Source: Streptomyces pristinaespiralis
GTDB lineage: Bacteria > Actinomycetota > Actinomycetes > Streptomycetales > Streptomycetaceae
Reading direction: 5' to 3'
Assembly: GCF_001278075.1 (NCBI RefSeq)
Contig: NZ_CP011340.1
Location: 5,453,501-5,517,500, forward strand
DNA length: 64,000 nt
Made by a program: the position numbers and the translations under genes. The notes under the pieces were generated by a model that did no database searches, was not told the origin of the DNA, and saw nothing but the letters and a program-made list of their open reading frames with translations. Of the stretch, positions 8,309 through 16,440 are shown piece after piece (within the stretch, counting starts at the first letter, position 1; every line of letters begins with the position of its first letter).

Positions 8309-9088
8309 ATGGCAGAGCGCAAGCCGATCGAATCCTGGCTCACCGACATGGACGGTGTCCTCATCCATGAGGGCGTCCCGATTCCCGGCGCCGACGCTTT
8401 CATCAAGAAGCTGCGGGAGACCGGGAAGCCGTTCCTGGTGCTCACCAACAACTCCATCTACACAGCGCGCGACCTGCACGCCCGCCTGGCCCGTATGGGC
8501 CTCGACGTGCCGGTGGAGAACATCTGGACCTCGGCCCTGGCCACCGCGCAGTTCCTCGACGACCAGCGGCCGGGCGGCACCGCCTACGTCATCGGGGAGG
8601 CCGGACTGACCACGGCCCTCCACGACATCGGCTACATCCTCACCGACCACGACCCCGACTACGTGGTGCTCGGCGAGACCCGCACCTACAGCTTCGAGTC
8701 GCTGACCAAGGCGATCCGGCTGATCAACGCCGGCGCCCGGTTCATCTGCACCAACCCCGACAACACCGGCCCCTCCGCGGAGGGGCCGCTCCCCGCGACC
8801 GGCTCCGTCGCCGCGCTGATCACCAAGGCGACGGGCAAGGACCCGTACTTCGCGGGGAAGCCCAACCCGCTGATGATGCGGACCGGCCTGAACGCCATCG
8901 GCGCACACTCCGAGACCAGCGCGATGATCGGCGACCGGATGGACACCGACGTGCTCGCCGGGCTCGAGGCCGGGATGCAGACCTTCCTCGTGCTCACCGG
9001 CTCCACGACCCCCGCACTCGTCGACCGGTACCCGTTCCGGCCCTCCAAGGTCGTCGACTCGATCGCGGATCTCGTCGACCGCATCTGA
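8309..9088 (+). CDS. HAD-IIA family hydrolase (NagD-like phosphatase)
   Basis: This 259-residue cytoplasmic phosphatase belongs to the NagD/PGP subgroup of HAD hydrolases. Motif I is DMDGVLI (nucleophile and acid aspartates), motif II is LTNNS, motif III is the lysine in GKPNPLMM, and motif IV is IGDRMDTDVLAG. The cap domain between motifs II and III has the length of the C2 cap. The ATG is preceded by GCAGGAG at about 8 bp. NagD-like enzymes clean up nucleotides or sugar phosphates; the substrate here is unknown. It is co-directional with the LAXTG protein upstream and a secreted protein downstream. Confidence 0.9.
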   Translation: MAERKPIESWLTDMDGVLIHEGVPIPGADAFIKKLRETGKPFLVLTNNSIYTARDLHARLARMGLDVPVENIWTSALATAQFLDDQRPGGTAYVIGEAGLTTALHDIGYILTDHDPDYVVLGETRTYSFESLTKAIRLINAGARFICTNPDNTGPSAEGPLPATGSVAALITKATGKDPYFAGKPNPLMMRTGLNAIGAHSETSAMIGDRMDTDVLAGLEAGMQTFLVLTGSTTPALVDRYPFRPSKVVDSIADLVDRI

Positions 9089-9167
9089 GCAGGTCGGCGG
9101 CGGCGGCCGGCCCTGCGGATGCGGAAACGACCCGGACGCGTGACTCTGGCTGTATCAGGAGGTCACG

Positions 9168-9848
9168 ATGCGTACTGGTTCCATAGCATTCCGTGTGGCG
9201 GGGGTGGCCGCCGTGCTGGTCATGGCGCCCGCCACCGCCGCATTCGCCGGTAACTCCGTGAAGGCCACGGTGAACCCGGCCGCCTCCGCGCCGGGCGGCA
9301 AGGTCGAGATCCGCGTCGTGGGGTGCCGGGACAGATCCGGCGCCGCCCGGTCCGCCGCCTTCGTCGCGGACGCCGAACTGTCGGCGAGAGGCGGGCACGG
9401 ATGGCTGACCGGCACGGCGAAGGTCAGAGCCGACGCCGAGCCCGGTACCTACGCCCTGCGGGTCACCTGCGACCTCCGCGACCACCGCCACGCGGGCAGC
9501 GTCCGGGTCGAGGGCCACCCGCACGAGCCGTCGCACTCGGCCCGCCCGTCGCAGCCGTCGAAACCCTCGCATCCGTCCCGGCCGAGGCCGTCGCACACCC
9601 CCGGGCACGAGGAACCGCCGGACCGCCCCTCCCCGAGCGCGTCACGGCCCCACGAATCACCCGTCGCCCCCGTACGGGCGGGCGGAGGCGGCACCGCCGT
9701 GCTCGCCGCCCCGGTCTCGACCGTCGACACGGACGACGCCGGTCCCAGCACACCGCAGACCGTCATCGGCCTCGCCCTCGCGGGCGTGGCCGCTGTCGCC
9801 GTCGCACTCCGCAGCGCCCGCCGCCGCCGGCGGACGGGCGCCGACTAG
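9168..9848 (+). CDS. Secreted membrane-anchored protein next to a class F sortase
   Basis: This 226-residue protein has a signal peptide cleaved near AFAG, a small beta-sandwich domain (residues about 30-115) with two cysteines, and a long linker rich in Pro, Ser, His and Arg. It ends with a hydrophobic helix (VIGLALAGVAAVAVAL) and an arginine-rich tail. The topology is that of a sortase substrate, but no LPXTG or LAXTG is visible before the final helix. The stop is followed by 2 bp and then the start of the class F sortase gene, so they are one transcript. The function is unknown; a wall-associated structural role is inferred. Confidence 0.78.
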   Translation: MRTGSIAFRVAGVAAVLVMAPATAAFAGNSVKATVNPAASAPGGKVEIRVVGCRDRSGAARSAAFVADAELSARGGHGWLTGTAKVRADAEPGTYALRVTCDLRDHRHAGSVRVEGHPHEPSHSARPSQPSKPSHPSRPRPSHTPGHEEPPDRPSPSASRPHESPVAPVRAGGGGTAVLAAPVSTVDTDDAGPSTPQTVIGLALAGVAAVAVALRSARRRRRTGAD

Positions 9849-9850
9849 TC

Positions 9851-10546
9851 ATGTCCGGCACCGATCGTCCCGCCCCCTCGGCTGTCCCCGCCGAAGCCAC
9901 CGGCAACGGCCGGCTGGTCACCGGAGTCGCCTGGGCGGTCCTGGTCCTCGGCCTGTGGATGTGGGGGAGCGAGGCCCCGGGCGCGCACCTCGGCAGCTCG
10001 GCCCCGACCACCGGTGACATCGCCGCGGTGGGCCGCCCGCCCGGCGTCCCGATGCCCGCCGCGCACCGGCCGATCGACGCCGCGGAGCCGCGCCGGGTGT
10101 CCGTTCCCGCCGTCGGCATCGCCGCGCCCGTCGTCCCCCGTGGCCTCGACGCCGCCGGAGCGGTCGACCCGCCCCCCTTGGACTCCCCGCAGACCGTGGG
10201 CTGGTACGGCGGCGGCACCGAACCCGGGGAGCCCGGCGCCGCGCTGCTCGTCGGGCACGTCGACACGAAGACGCAGCCCGCCGTGTTCTACGGGCTGAGC
10301 GCCGCCCGGCCGGGCGAGAAGATCGAGGTGACCCGGGCCGACGGTTCCGTCGCGGAGTTCACCATCGACGACATCAAAGTCTTCTCCCGCGACCGGTTCG
10401 ACCCGCAGAAGGTCTACGGCCCCCGGCAGGAGGGCCGTGCCGAGCTGCGCCTCATCACCTGCGGCGGCACCTTCGACCGTGATGCCGGCACCTACACGGC
10501 GAACGTGGTCGTGTACGCGTACCTGACCGGCGTCCTGGCGGCCTGA
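9851..10546 (+). CDS. Class F sortase
   Basis: This 231-residue membrane-anchored transpeptidase has an N-terminal helix (LVTGVAWAVLVLGLWMWG), a low-complexity spacer and a sortase barrel starting near RRVSVPAVGIAAPVV. The catalytic triad is visible: His in LLVGHVDTK, Cys in LRLITCGG and Arg in the following FDRDAGTY segment. Class F sortases are widespread in actinobacteria but their substrates are poorly known. The gene follows the secreted protein at 9168 with a 2-bp gap, so that protein is the natural candidate partner. Compared with class E enzymes, the domain is short and lacks a C-terminal extension. Confidence 0.9.
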   Translation: MSGTDRPAPSAVPAEATGNGRLVTGVAWAVLVLGLWMWGSEAPGAHLGSSAPTTGDIAAVGRPPGVPMPAAHRPIDAAEPRRVSVPAVGIAAPVVPRGLDAAGAVDPPPLDSPQTVGWYGGGTEPGEPGAALLVGHVDTKTQPAVFYGLSAARPGEKIEVTRADGSVAEFTIDDIKVFSRDRFDPQKVYGPRQEGRAELRLITCGGTFDRDAGTYTANVVVYAYLTGVLAA

Positions 10547-10720
10547 CGGGCCGCTCGGGCGCGGCCGGCGGCTCGTGCCGGAGCGGTCGTCACGGTATGC
10601 CGACGAGGACCGGGCGGACCCACGGACCGCCGTCCCGTGTGTGCCAGGATGGATCGACCGGTCCTGTCCGGGGGGACCCACAGGGCCGGACCGTACGAAC
10701 TGTGCACCAAGGGGGAGTGG

Positions 10721-11740
10721 ATGTACCGCAGTTTGGTCGGCCTGGGTGCCCGGACGGGCGCGTGCCTGGCCGCCGCGGGAGCGGTGCTGCTGACGGCGGG
10801 CTGTTCCTCCGACGGCGACGGCGGCAAGGACGACCGGCCGGTCGTCAGCCAGCAGCCCAAGGGCGAAGACCCGTTCTGGGTCAACCCGGACGGCAAGGCG
10901 GCCCGGCAGGTCGCCGCCTACCGCGAGAACGGCGAGACGCGGAACGCCGAGCTGATCACGAAGATCGCGCAGCAGCCGGCCGGTGAATGGATCGGCCCGG
11001 ACGACCCGGAGGCGGAGGCCGAAGGCATCACCGAGGCGGCCGCGAAGGCCGACCGGGACGCCGTGCTCGTCCTCTACAACATCCCGCACCGCGACTGCGG
11101 CCAGTTCTCCAAGGGCGGCGCCGCCGACGGGAACGCCTACCGGGCATGGGTCGACAGCGTGGCCAAGGGCATCGGAGACCGGCGTGCCACGGTGATCCTC
11201 GAGCCGGACGCGGTGCTGCACCTGGTGGACAGCTGCACGCCGCAGGAGTTCCACGAGGAGCGGTACGACCTGCTCAAGGGGGCGGTGGAAAGGCTGAAGC
11301 GGCAGCCGGGGACGAAGGTGTACCTGGACGCCGGCAACGCGGGCTGGTCCAACCCGGACGCGCTGTACGACCCGCTGAAGCGGGCCGGGGCGGAGCAGGC
11401 CGACGGTTTCGCGGTGAACGTCTCCAACTTCTACCCGACGGACGCCAGCAAGCAGTTCGGCAGGAAGCTCTCGGAGAAGTTCGGCGGGAAGCACTTCGTC
11501 ATCGACACCAGCCGCAACGGCAACGGCCCCTACACGGAGGGCGATCCGGCGGAGAACTGGTGCAACCCGCCCGGCCGCGCGCTGGGCGAGCCGCCGACCA
11601 CCAGAACCGGGGACCCGCTCGTCGACGCCTACCTGTGGGTCAAGCGCCCCGGCGAGTCCGACGGTGACTGCAAGGGCGGCCCCAAGGCGGGCGACTGGTG
11701 GCCCGAGTACGCGCTGGACCTGGCCCGGAACACCAAGTAG
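10721..11740 (+). CDS. cslZ: GH6 endoglucanase lipoprotein (CslZ-like)
   Basis: This 339-residue glycoside hydrolase family 6 protein hydrolyses beta-1,4-glucan. A signal sequence with lipobox LTAGC places it on the outer face of the membrane. GH6 hallmarks are VLYNIPHRDCG, ILEPDAVLHL (the general acid aspartate), VYLDAGNAGW, FAVNVSNFY, FVIDTSRNGNG and WCNPPGRALG. It is convergent with glxA and shares a strong bidirectional terminator with it. In S. coelicolor the corresponding gene, next to cslA and glxA, is called cslZ and is thought to trim the glucan made at hyphal tips. The start follows GGGGGAG. Confidence 0.93.
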   Translation: MYRSLVGLGARTGACLAAAGAVLLTAGCSSDGDGGKDDRPVVSQQPKGEDPFWVNPDGKAARQVAAYRENGETRNAELITKIAQQPAGEWIGPDDPEAEAEGITEAAAKADRDAVLVLYNIPHRDCGQFSKGGAADGNAYRAWVDSVAKGIGDRRATVILEPDAVLHLVDSCTPQEFHEERYDLLKGAVERLKRQPGTKVYLDAGNAGWSNPDALYDPLKRAGAEQADGFAVNVSNFYPTDASKQFGRKLSEKFGGKHFVIDTSRNGNGPYTEGDPAENWCNPPGRALGEPPTTRTGDPLVDAYLWVKRPGESDGDCKGGPKAGDWWPEYALDLARNTK

Positions 11741-11743
11741 AGG

Positions 11744-11792
11744 CACGGGAAGGGCCCGGCAGCAGGGGACGCGCTGCCGGGCCCTTCCCGTG
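11744..11792. terminator. Bidirectional terminator between cslZ and glxA
   Basis: A perfect 20-bp inverted repeat (11744-11763 with 11773-11792) with a 9-nt loop lies between the convergent stops of cslZ and glxA. There is no long T run, as is usual for Streptomyces terminators, but the stem is very stable. Confidence 0.85.
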
Positions 11793-11805
11793 ACCGGCTA
11801 CCCCG

Positions 11806-13758
11806 TCACGGGACCTCGACCCACACCGCCTTCGACGGTGTGCCCGCCTCGTCCGTCACGAAGAACATGTAGTAACCGGACGGCACCAGGGCCCTGTTCC
11901 GGGGCACGGTGATCTCCACGCCGTCCGCGGTCTTCTTCATCTCCAGTGCGATCGAGCGCTGGTCGACGTCGGTGACGTGCGTGACCGCACTCGGCCGCAT
12001 CAGCTTCGCCGTCTTCAGCGCCTTCTCGCTCCTGACCTCGAACGTGCCCGTGTCGCCGCGTTGGACCGTCTTCGGCCCGCCGGTCACCTCGGGCCTGGTG
12101 TCGCGGTAGAGGTAGGGCGGGGTGTAGATCTCGATGCGCTGCTCGAAGACGCCCGGCCTGGTGTTGGCCTTGTCGGAGAAGAGCGAGTCGGATCCGAAGA
12201 TCATGACCCGCCCGTCGGGCAGCAGCACGGAGCCGGAGTGGTAGTTGCGGCCCACGGCCGGGTCGGCGACGCGCTTGTACGTCTGCGTGCCGGGCTCGTA
12301 CATCCGGGCCTGGAGCACGTCGGAGCCGCCGCGGCCCCGGTAGTCCTCGGAGCCGCCGGTGATGAGCACGGAGTCGTCGGGCAGCAGCGAGGCGCTCGGG
12401 TAGCGGGTGCCCTTGTCCAGCGAGGGTCCGTCCTTGAAGCGGGGGTTGTCGGCCTTCAGGTCGACCAGCCGGGACTTCTCGCTCGACTTCTCCGACTCGC
12501 CGACCCCGCCGCCGCCGATGACCATGAACTTCTGGTCCTGGGCGGGCGGCAGCATGACGGTTGCGGACGTCTCCATCCGGTCGGGGTCCGACAGACCGGG
12601 GATCTTGGTGAATTTGTTGGTGTCCAGGTCCCAGACGCCCGGGTCACGGCCCACGTCCGCGGGCCCGTAACCGGCGTTGGAGCCGGAGTAGAACAGCTTG
12701 CCGTTGTCCATCAGGAAGATCGCCGGGTAGGTGGGGAACTTCCTGATGACCCCGGTGTACTCCCAGGTCTTCGTCTTCGGGTCGTAGATCTCGTCCTTGC
12801 CGGGGACGATCTGCCCGATCTCGTCGAGGCCGGAGAGCGAGAGGACCCTGCCGTCCTCGAGAGTGGTCAGCGTGGGGTACCAGCGGGCCTCGTTCATGGG
12901 GTCGACGGGGACGTACTTCTCCGCGACCGGGTCGAACTCGAAGGCCTCCTTGATTCCCTGGAAGTCCTTCTTGTCGAGGGCGAGTTTCTGGGCGATGCCG
13001 TAGACGTTGCGCGCGTCGGAGCCCTTGAGGCCCTGCACGCGGTAGTTGTCCTCTGTGCCGGTCTCGTACTGCTTGCCCGACTGCTCGGCCTCGACGTAGA
13101 TGCGGCCGAGGCCCGCCTCGGTGCGCAGGAAGCGGCCGGTCTTGGGATCGAAGACCTTCTTCGCCTTCTCCACCAGGACCGGGTCCTTGGAGACGAACGT
13201 CTTCCCGTTCTTCTTCCCGGTGAACTTGGTGCCCGCCGGCAGGGTCTTGGGCGCGTCCGGGTCCTCGTTGTGGACGATCATCAGGCCGCCGGCCTTGGTG
13301 ACGTCGCCCTGGAGCTTCTCGTACCGCTTGGTGCCGCCGGCCACCAGCAGCTTGCCGTCGGGCAGCTGGGTGTGCCCGGCGCAGAACATGTCCTTGGGGG
13401 TGGGGATCTTCTTGAACGTGTCCGTCTGTGGGTCCCACAGCACCGACTCGAACTTCTTGGCGTCGAAGTTCTTCTGGTTGTTGCCGGAACCGGCGATCAG
13501 CAGCACCTTGCCGGTGTGCAGCAGCGCGGCGTGGATGGTGTTGATCCTGTACTCGGAGGGGACGTCGAGGAAGTCCCAGTGGCCGTTCGCCGCCTTGTAC
13601 TCCGGCTTGTTGATCTTGTAGTCGTGGTACTGCTCGGAGCCGAAGCGCCAGATGGCGGGTCCGTTGAACCCGGCGACCACCACGATCACCGCCGCGCCTA
13701 TGGCTATTCGGCGGGCGCGGTTCTTGCGGTGGTTCGGCCGCGCGGGCATCGTGCTCAT
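11806..13758 (-). CDS. glxA: GlxA, galactose oxidase-like mononuclear copper-radical oxidase
   Basis: This 650-residue protein is anchored by an N-terminal helix (residues about 17-35) with its large beta-propeller outside. It has the copper-radical oxidase ligand set: Cys126 in MFCAGHTQL (thioether partner), Tyr294 in ARWYPTLTT, the Tyr506-His507 pair in GRNYHSGSVLL and a histidine near 594 in VTHVTDVD. It carries Kelch-like repeats and a C-terminal DUF1929-type domain. GlxA acts with CslA in depositing a glucan at hyphal tips and is needed for aerial development in S. lividans and S. coelicolor. The gene start overlaps the cslA stop by 4 bp. A second ATG three codons in is equally possible. 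Confidence 0.96.
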   Translation of the reverse strand: MSTMPARPNHRKNRARRIAIGAAVIVVVAGFNGPAIWRFGSEQYHDYKINKPEYKAANGHWDFLDVPSEYRINTIHAALLHTGKVLLIAGSGNNQKNFDAKKFESVLWDPQTDTFKKIPTPKDMFCAGHTQLPDGKLLVAGGTKRYEKLQGDVTKAGGLMIVHNEDPDAPKTLPAGTKFTGKKNGKTFVSKDPVLVEKAKKVFDPKTGRFLRTEAGLGRIYVEAEQSGKQYETGTEDNYRVQGLKGSDARNVYGIAQKLALDKKDFQGIKEAFEFDPVAEKYVPVDPMNEARWYPTLTTLEDGRVLSLSGLDEIGQIVPGKDEIYDPKTKTWEYTGVIRKFPTYPAIFLMDNGKLFYSGSNAGYGPADVGRDPGVWDLDTNKFTKIPGLSDPDRMETSATVMLPPAQDQKFMVIGGGGVGESEKSSEKSRLVDLKADNPRFKDGPSLDKGTRYPSASLLPDDSVLITGGSEDYRGRGGSDVLQARMYEPGTQTYKRVADPAVGRNYHSGSVLLPDGRVMIFGSDSLFSDKANTRPGVFEQRIEIYTPPYLYRDTRPEVTGGPKTVQRGDTGTFEVRSEKALKTAKLMRPSAVTHVTDVDQRSIALEMKKTADGVEITVPRNRALVPSGYYMFFVTDEAGTPSKAVWVEVP

Positions 13759-15698
13759 TTCTTACGTCCCCCAAGGGCGATCTGCATGGTCTGGTCCGTG
13801 GCGGCTTCGGGACCTGGTCGGGGGTCCGCGAAGCGCGGCCGCTGCTGCGGCACATGAGGGCCGCCGGAGCCCGGCCCGTCCCCCGCGTGCCGTCTCCTGC
13901 GCTTCTTCTTCTCGGCGGCGATCCCGTACCGCCAGGCGAAGATGGGCGCGGCCGTGATCAGCAGCGCCAGCGACGCCCAGGTGATCATCGCCGGATGGTT
14001 GTGCCCGAACCAGAACGACGACGCGAGGGAGCCCCCGAAGACCGCGATGAAGAACAGGTGGATGCGGAACGTGCCGAACAGGGTGTCGGGACTGGAGGAG
14101 TCACCCTTGGGCGTCACCACGAACCGGCTCTTGCGCCGCAGCACGGCGTCCATCAGCGACCGGGCGTAGACGGGGGCGGACAGCGCCGACATCACCATGC
14201 CGGCGAGGCCGCCGGAGCCCTCGGGCTCGTGCGGCGACACGTTGTGCCGGCGGTTCCAGATGTACAGGCCGATCTGGAGGGCGGAGGCGTTGCCGTAGAG
14301 CATCATCCAGATGGCCGGGTCGATCTGCACACCGGAGGCGCCCATGCCCAGGAACAACGCGCAGCTCAGGGCCGCGAGGATCCAGTTGAGGGCGGACATC
14401 GGATAGAAGATGATCATCATCGTGTAGTTGAAGAGCTTGCCGGGCGGCAGCGTGCCGAAGCCCTTCCAGTACTGCTTGAGGATCGTCTCGTACGTGCCCC
14501 GGGACCAGCGCAGCTGCTGGGTGAAGAAGTCGGTCCAGGCCGTGGGGCCCTCGCCGACGGCCAGTACGTCGGGCGTGTAGACCGAGCGCCACTTGTTGCC
14601 GGTGGCCGGGTTGGTGGCGCGGTGCATCTCGAAGCCGGTGGCCATGTCCTCGGTGATCGAGTCGTACAGGCCGCCGATCTGCTTGATCGCCCTGATACGT
14701 ACGGCGTTGGAGGTGCCGACGAACATCGGGGCGCCGTAGCGGTTGCCCGCGCGCTGGATCAGGGCGTGGAAGAGGAACTGCTGCGACTCGGCGGCCTTGG
14801 TGACGAAGGTGTCGTAGTTGCCGTAGACCTGCGGGCCGATGACGAAGCCGACGTCCGGGTCGCGGAAGTAGCCGAGCATCCGCTCCAGGTAGTTGGGCAG
14901 CGGGACGTGGTCGGTGTCGACGGAGGCGAAGAAGTCGTAGTTGCCGCCGTGCGCCTCGAGCCAGGCGTTGTAGTTGCCGTGCTTGGTCTTCGCCCGGTGC
15001 GCGCCCTTCTCCTGGTTCCACCGGGCGACGCCCTTGCGGGAGAAGTGGTGGACACCGAGACGGGCGCAGACCTCCTTGACGGCGGGGTCGTCGCCCTCGT
15101 CGAGCAGCCAGACGTGCATCAGACCCCGGTGCCGGATCTTCACCGCCGCCTCGAGGGTCTTCGTCACCATCTCCAGGGGTTCCTTGCCCGGCACGAAGGA
15201 GGTGAGGAAGGCGACGCGGGTGCCCGACTCCGGCACCACCGGCACCGGGTCGCGGGCCACCAGCGTGGCGTGGGCGTTGGACAGCACGTTCATCGTCCGG
15301 AACAGCTCGATCAGTCCGATCGAGACGAGCATGACGATGTCGAGGGCGAGCAGCAGGTCGTTCTTGAGGTTCGGGTCGCGGTCGGTCCAGTGCTGCGGCT
15401 GCATCAGCCAGGCGAACAGGCCCAGCGACAGCAGCGGCGCGGCACCGAGCAGTAGCGCGGCACGTATCCGGTGGGGTTCCTGCGAGAGCAGCGAGCGGTA
15501 GCGGACCTTGTACGGCCGGTTGGGGTCGGGCTGCGTGAGGGGGCCCGCCAGCCGGCTGTAGTGCTCGTAGTCGTAGCGCGGCAGCGCCTTCTTGGGGCGC
15601 AGCCGCGCGGTGGCGGCACGCAGATGCGCGGGCACCCGTAGCTGGGTGGTCCGCGAGGAGTCTTCCGGCTGCCCGGTGCCGTCCGGAGTCGACGTCAT
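13755..15698 (-). CDS. cslA: CslA, cellulose synthase-like family 2 glycosyltransferase
   Basis: This 647-residue membrane protein polymerises a beta-glucan at hyphal tips from UDP-glucose. Two helices (about 78-98 and 115-133) precede a GT2 domain with LLDEGDDP, the DxD motif DTDH near residue 260, the TED catalytic base near 348 and QQLRWSRG near 395. Further membrane helices follow. The basic C-terminal tail (KKKRRRR and beyond) has no PilZ domain, unlike BcsA, so direct c-di-GMP activation is not indicated. It is the first gene of the cslA-glxA operon, coupled by a 4-bp overlap. In S. coelicolor, CslA interacts with DivIVA; that is literature knowledge, not visible here. Confidence 0.96.
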   Translation of the reverse strand: MTSTPDGTGQPEDSSRTTQLRVPAHLRAATARLRPKKALPRYDYEHYSRLAGPLTQPDPNRPYKVRYRSLLSQEPHRIRAALLLGAAPLLSLGLFAWLMQPQHWTDRDPNLKNDLLLALDIVMLVSIGLIELFRTMNVLSNAHATLVARDPVPVVPESGTRVAFLTSFVPGKEPLEMVTKTLEAAVKIRHRGLMHVWLLDEGDDPAVKEVCARLGVHHFSRKGVARWNQEKGAHRAKTKHGNYNAWLEAHGGNYDFFASVDTDHVPLPNYLERMLGYFRDPDVGFVIGPQVYGNYDTFVTKAAESQQFLFHALIQRAGNRYGAPMFVGTSNAVRIRAIKQIGGLYDSITEDMATGFEMHRATNPATGNKWRSVYTPDVLAVGEGPTAWTDFFTQQLRWSRGTYETILKQYWKGFGTLPPGKLFNYTMMIIFYPMSALNWILAALSCALFLGMGASGVQIDPAIWMMLYGNASALQIGLYIWNRRHNVSPHEPEGSGGLAGMVMSALSAPVYARSLMDAVLRRKSRFVVTPKGDSSSPDTLFGTFRIHLFFIAVFGGSLASSFWFGHNHPAMITWASLALLITAAPIFAWRYGIAAEKKKRRRRHAGDGPGSGGPHVPQQRPRFADPRPGPEAATDQTMQIALGGRKK

Positions 15699-16126
15699 TG
15701 ATCATCCCCCCGCACGCGGGGTCAGCGCGTGCTGTGGTCGGTCGTGTCACCTGGGCCGCAGGATCCCCTGTACCTGCTGTCCCAGGCGTGTCGGTGGTGG
15801 CTGGCCACCGTCCCTACAGACATGAAACGGTCACCCTTCGGTTGCATGATGCCCGTCGCGTGTTCCGGCCGTTACGGGGCCCCCGTCCCTTGCCCTCCAC
15901 GCCGGCAACAGCCCCCGAAACCGCCCCCAACTGCCCGAAACAGACGTTCAATTGAGTGACCGGCCGCCCCATAGGTTCTCGGAGCCCGGTCATGATCGCA
16001 AGGGCGAAACGGGCCGTTAACCGGTCGTATGCGCGATTTGGAACCGTCTCGGATCGCAGGTTTCCGACCGGTAGGCATTGGCCGGAAATGATCGTACGGA
16101 GGTCGGGGGTGTGTGTCGGGGTACGG
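15699..16126. promoter_or_regulatory. cslA upstream region
   Basis: This 428-bp stretch between the cslA start and the terminator of the tRNA-Lys gene holds no credible gene. It is less GC-rich toward its right half (around 15940-16080) than the flanks, as promoter regions often are. No clear BldD, DasR or AdpA box and no riboswitch-like structure were recognised. It must contain the cslA-glxA promoter. Confidence 0.45.
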
Positions 16127-16161
16127 CCGAGGCCCCCTCGCCAGTGGCGAGGGGGCCTCGG
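16127..16161. terminator. Terminator downstream of tRNA-Lys copy 1
   Basis: A perfect 16-bp inverted repeat (16127-16142 with 16146-16161) with a 3-nt loop sits 8 bp beyond the 3' end of the tRNA gene and 430 bp upstream of cslA. Confidence 0.8.
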
Positions 16162-16168
16162 TTTCGCG

Positions 16169-16242
16169 TGCGCCGCCAGGGACTCGAACCCCGGACCCGC
16201 TGATTAAGAGTCAGCTGCTCTAACCAACTGAGCTAGCGGCGC
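16169..16242 (-). tRNA. tRNA-Lys(CTT), copy 1
   Basis: The minus strand folds as a 74-nt tRNA: acceptor GCGCCGC/GCGGCGC, D arm GCTC-AGTTGGTTA-GAGC, anticodon loop CTCTTAA with anticodon CTT, and T loop TTCGAGT. The discriminator is A and no CCA is encoded. It is identical to the copies at 20598 and 46093. Confidence 0.97.
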
Positions 16243-16440
16243 CTGCTGACCTGGAGAACTCTACCGGAACTCCGGCAGTGCTCCGTGCCGCCACCCTGGC
16301 CGTCGCGAAGACGCGCCAGAGCGCATCGAATCATCGTTTTTAACCTTTGATCCGTCAAAATGCATTATGTCCATACCGCTGGGACACTGACGCCCGTGAA
16401 ACATCGTCAGAAGATCTTGCTGAGTGCGGAGGGGACACAC

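Noticed and set aside
9700..9848. LPXTG-like sorting motif in the protein next to the class F sortase
   Set aside because: The residues before the terminal helix contain no LPXTG, LAXTG or NPQTN-like motif.
13755..13900. PilZ domain at the C-terminus of CslA
   Set aside because: No RxxxR or DxSxxG motif; the tail is short and basic.
16127..16242. A reading frame ending CAARDSNPGPAD
   Set aside because: It is the antisense translation of the tRNA-Lys gene, a well-known annotation artefact; the same tail appears at copy 3.
16243..16440. Possible c-di-AMP (ydaO) riboswitch before the NlpC-like gene
   Set aside because: Such riboswitches precede some wall hydrolases in Streptomyces, but the conserved elements are not seen here.
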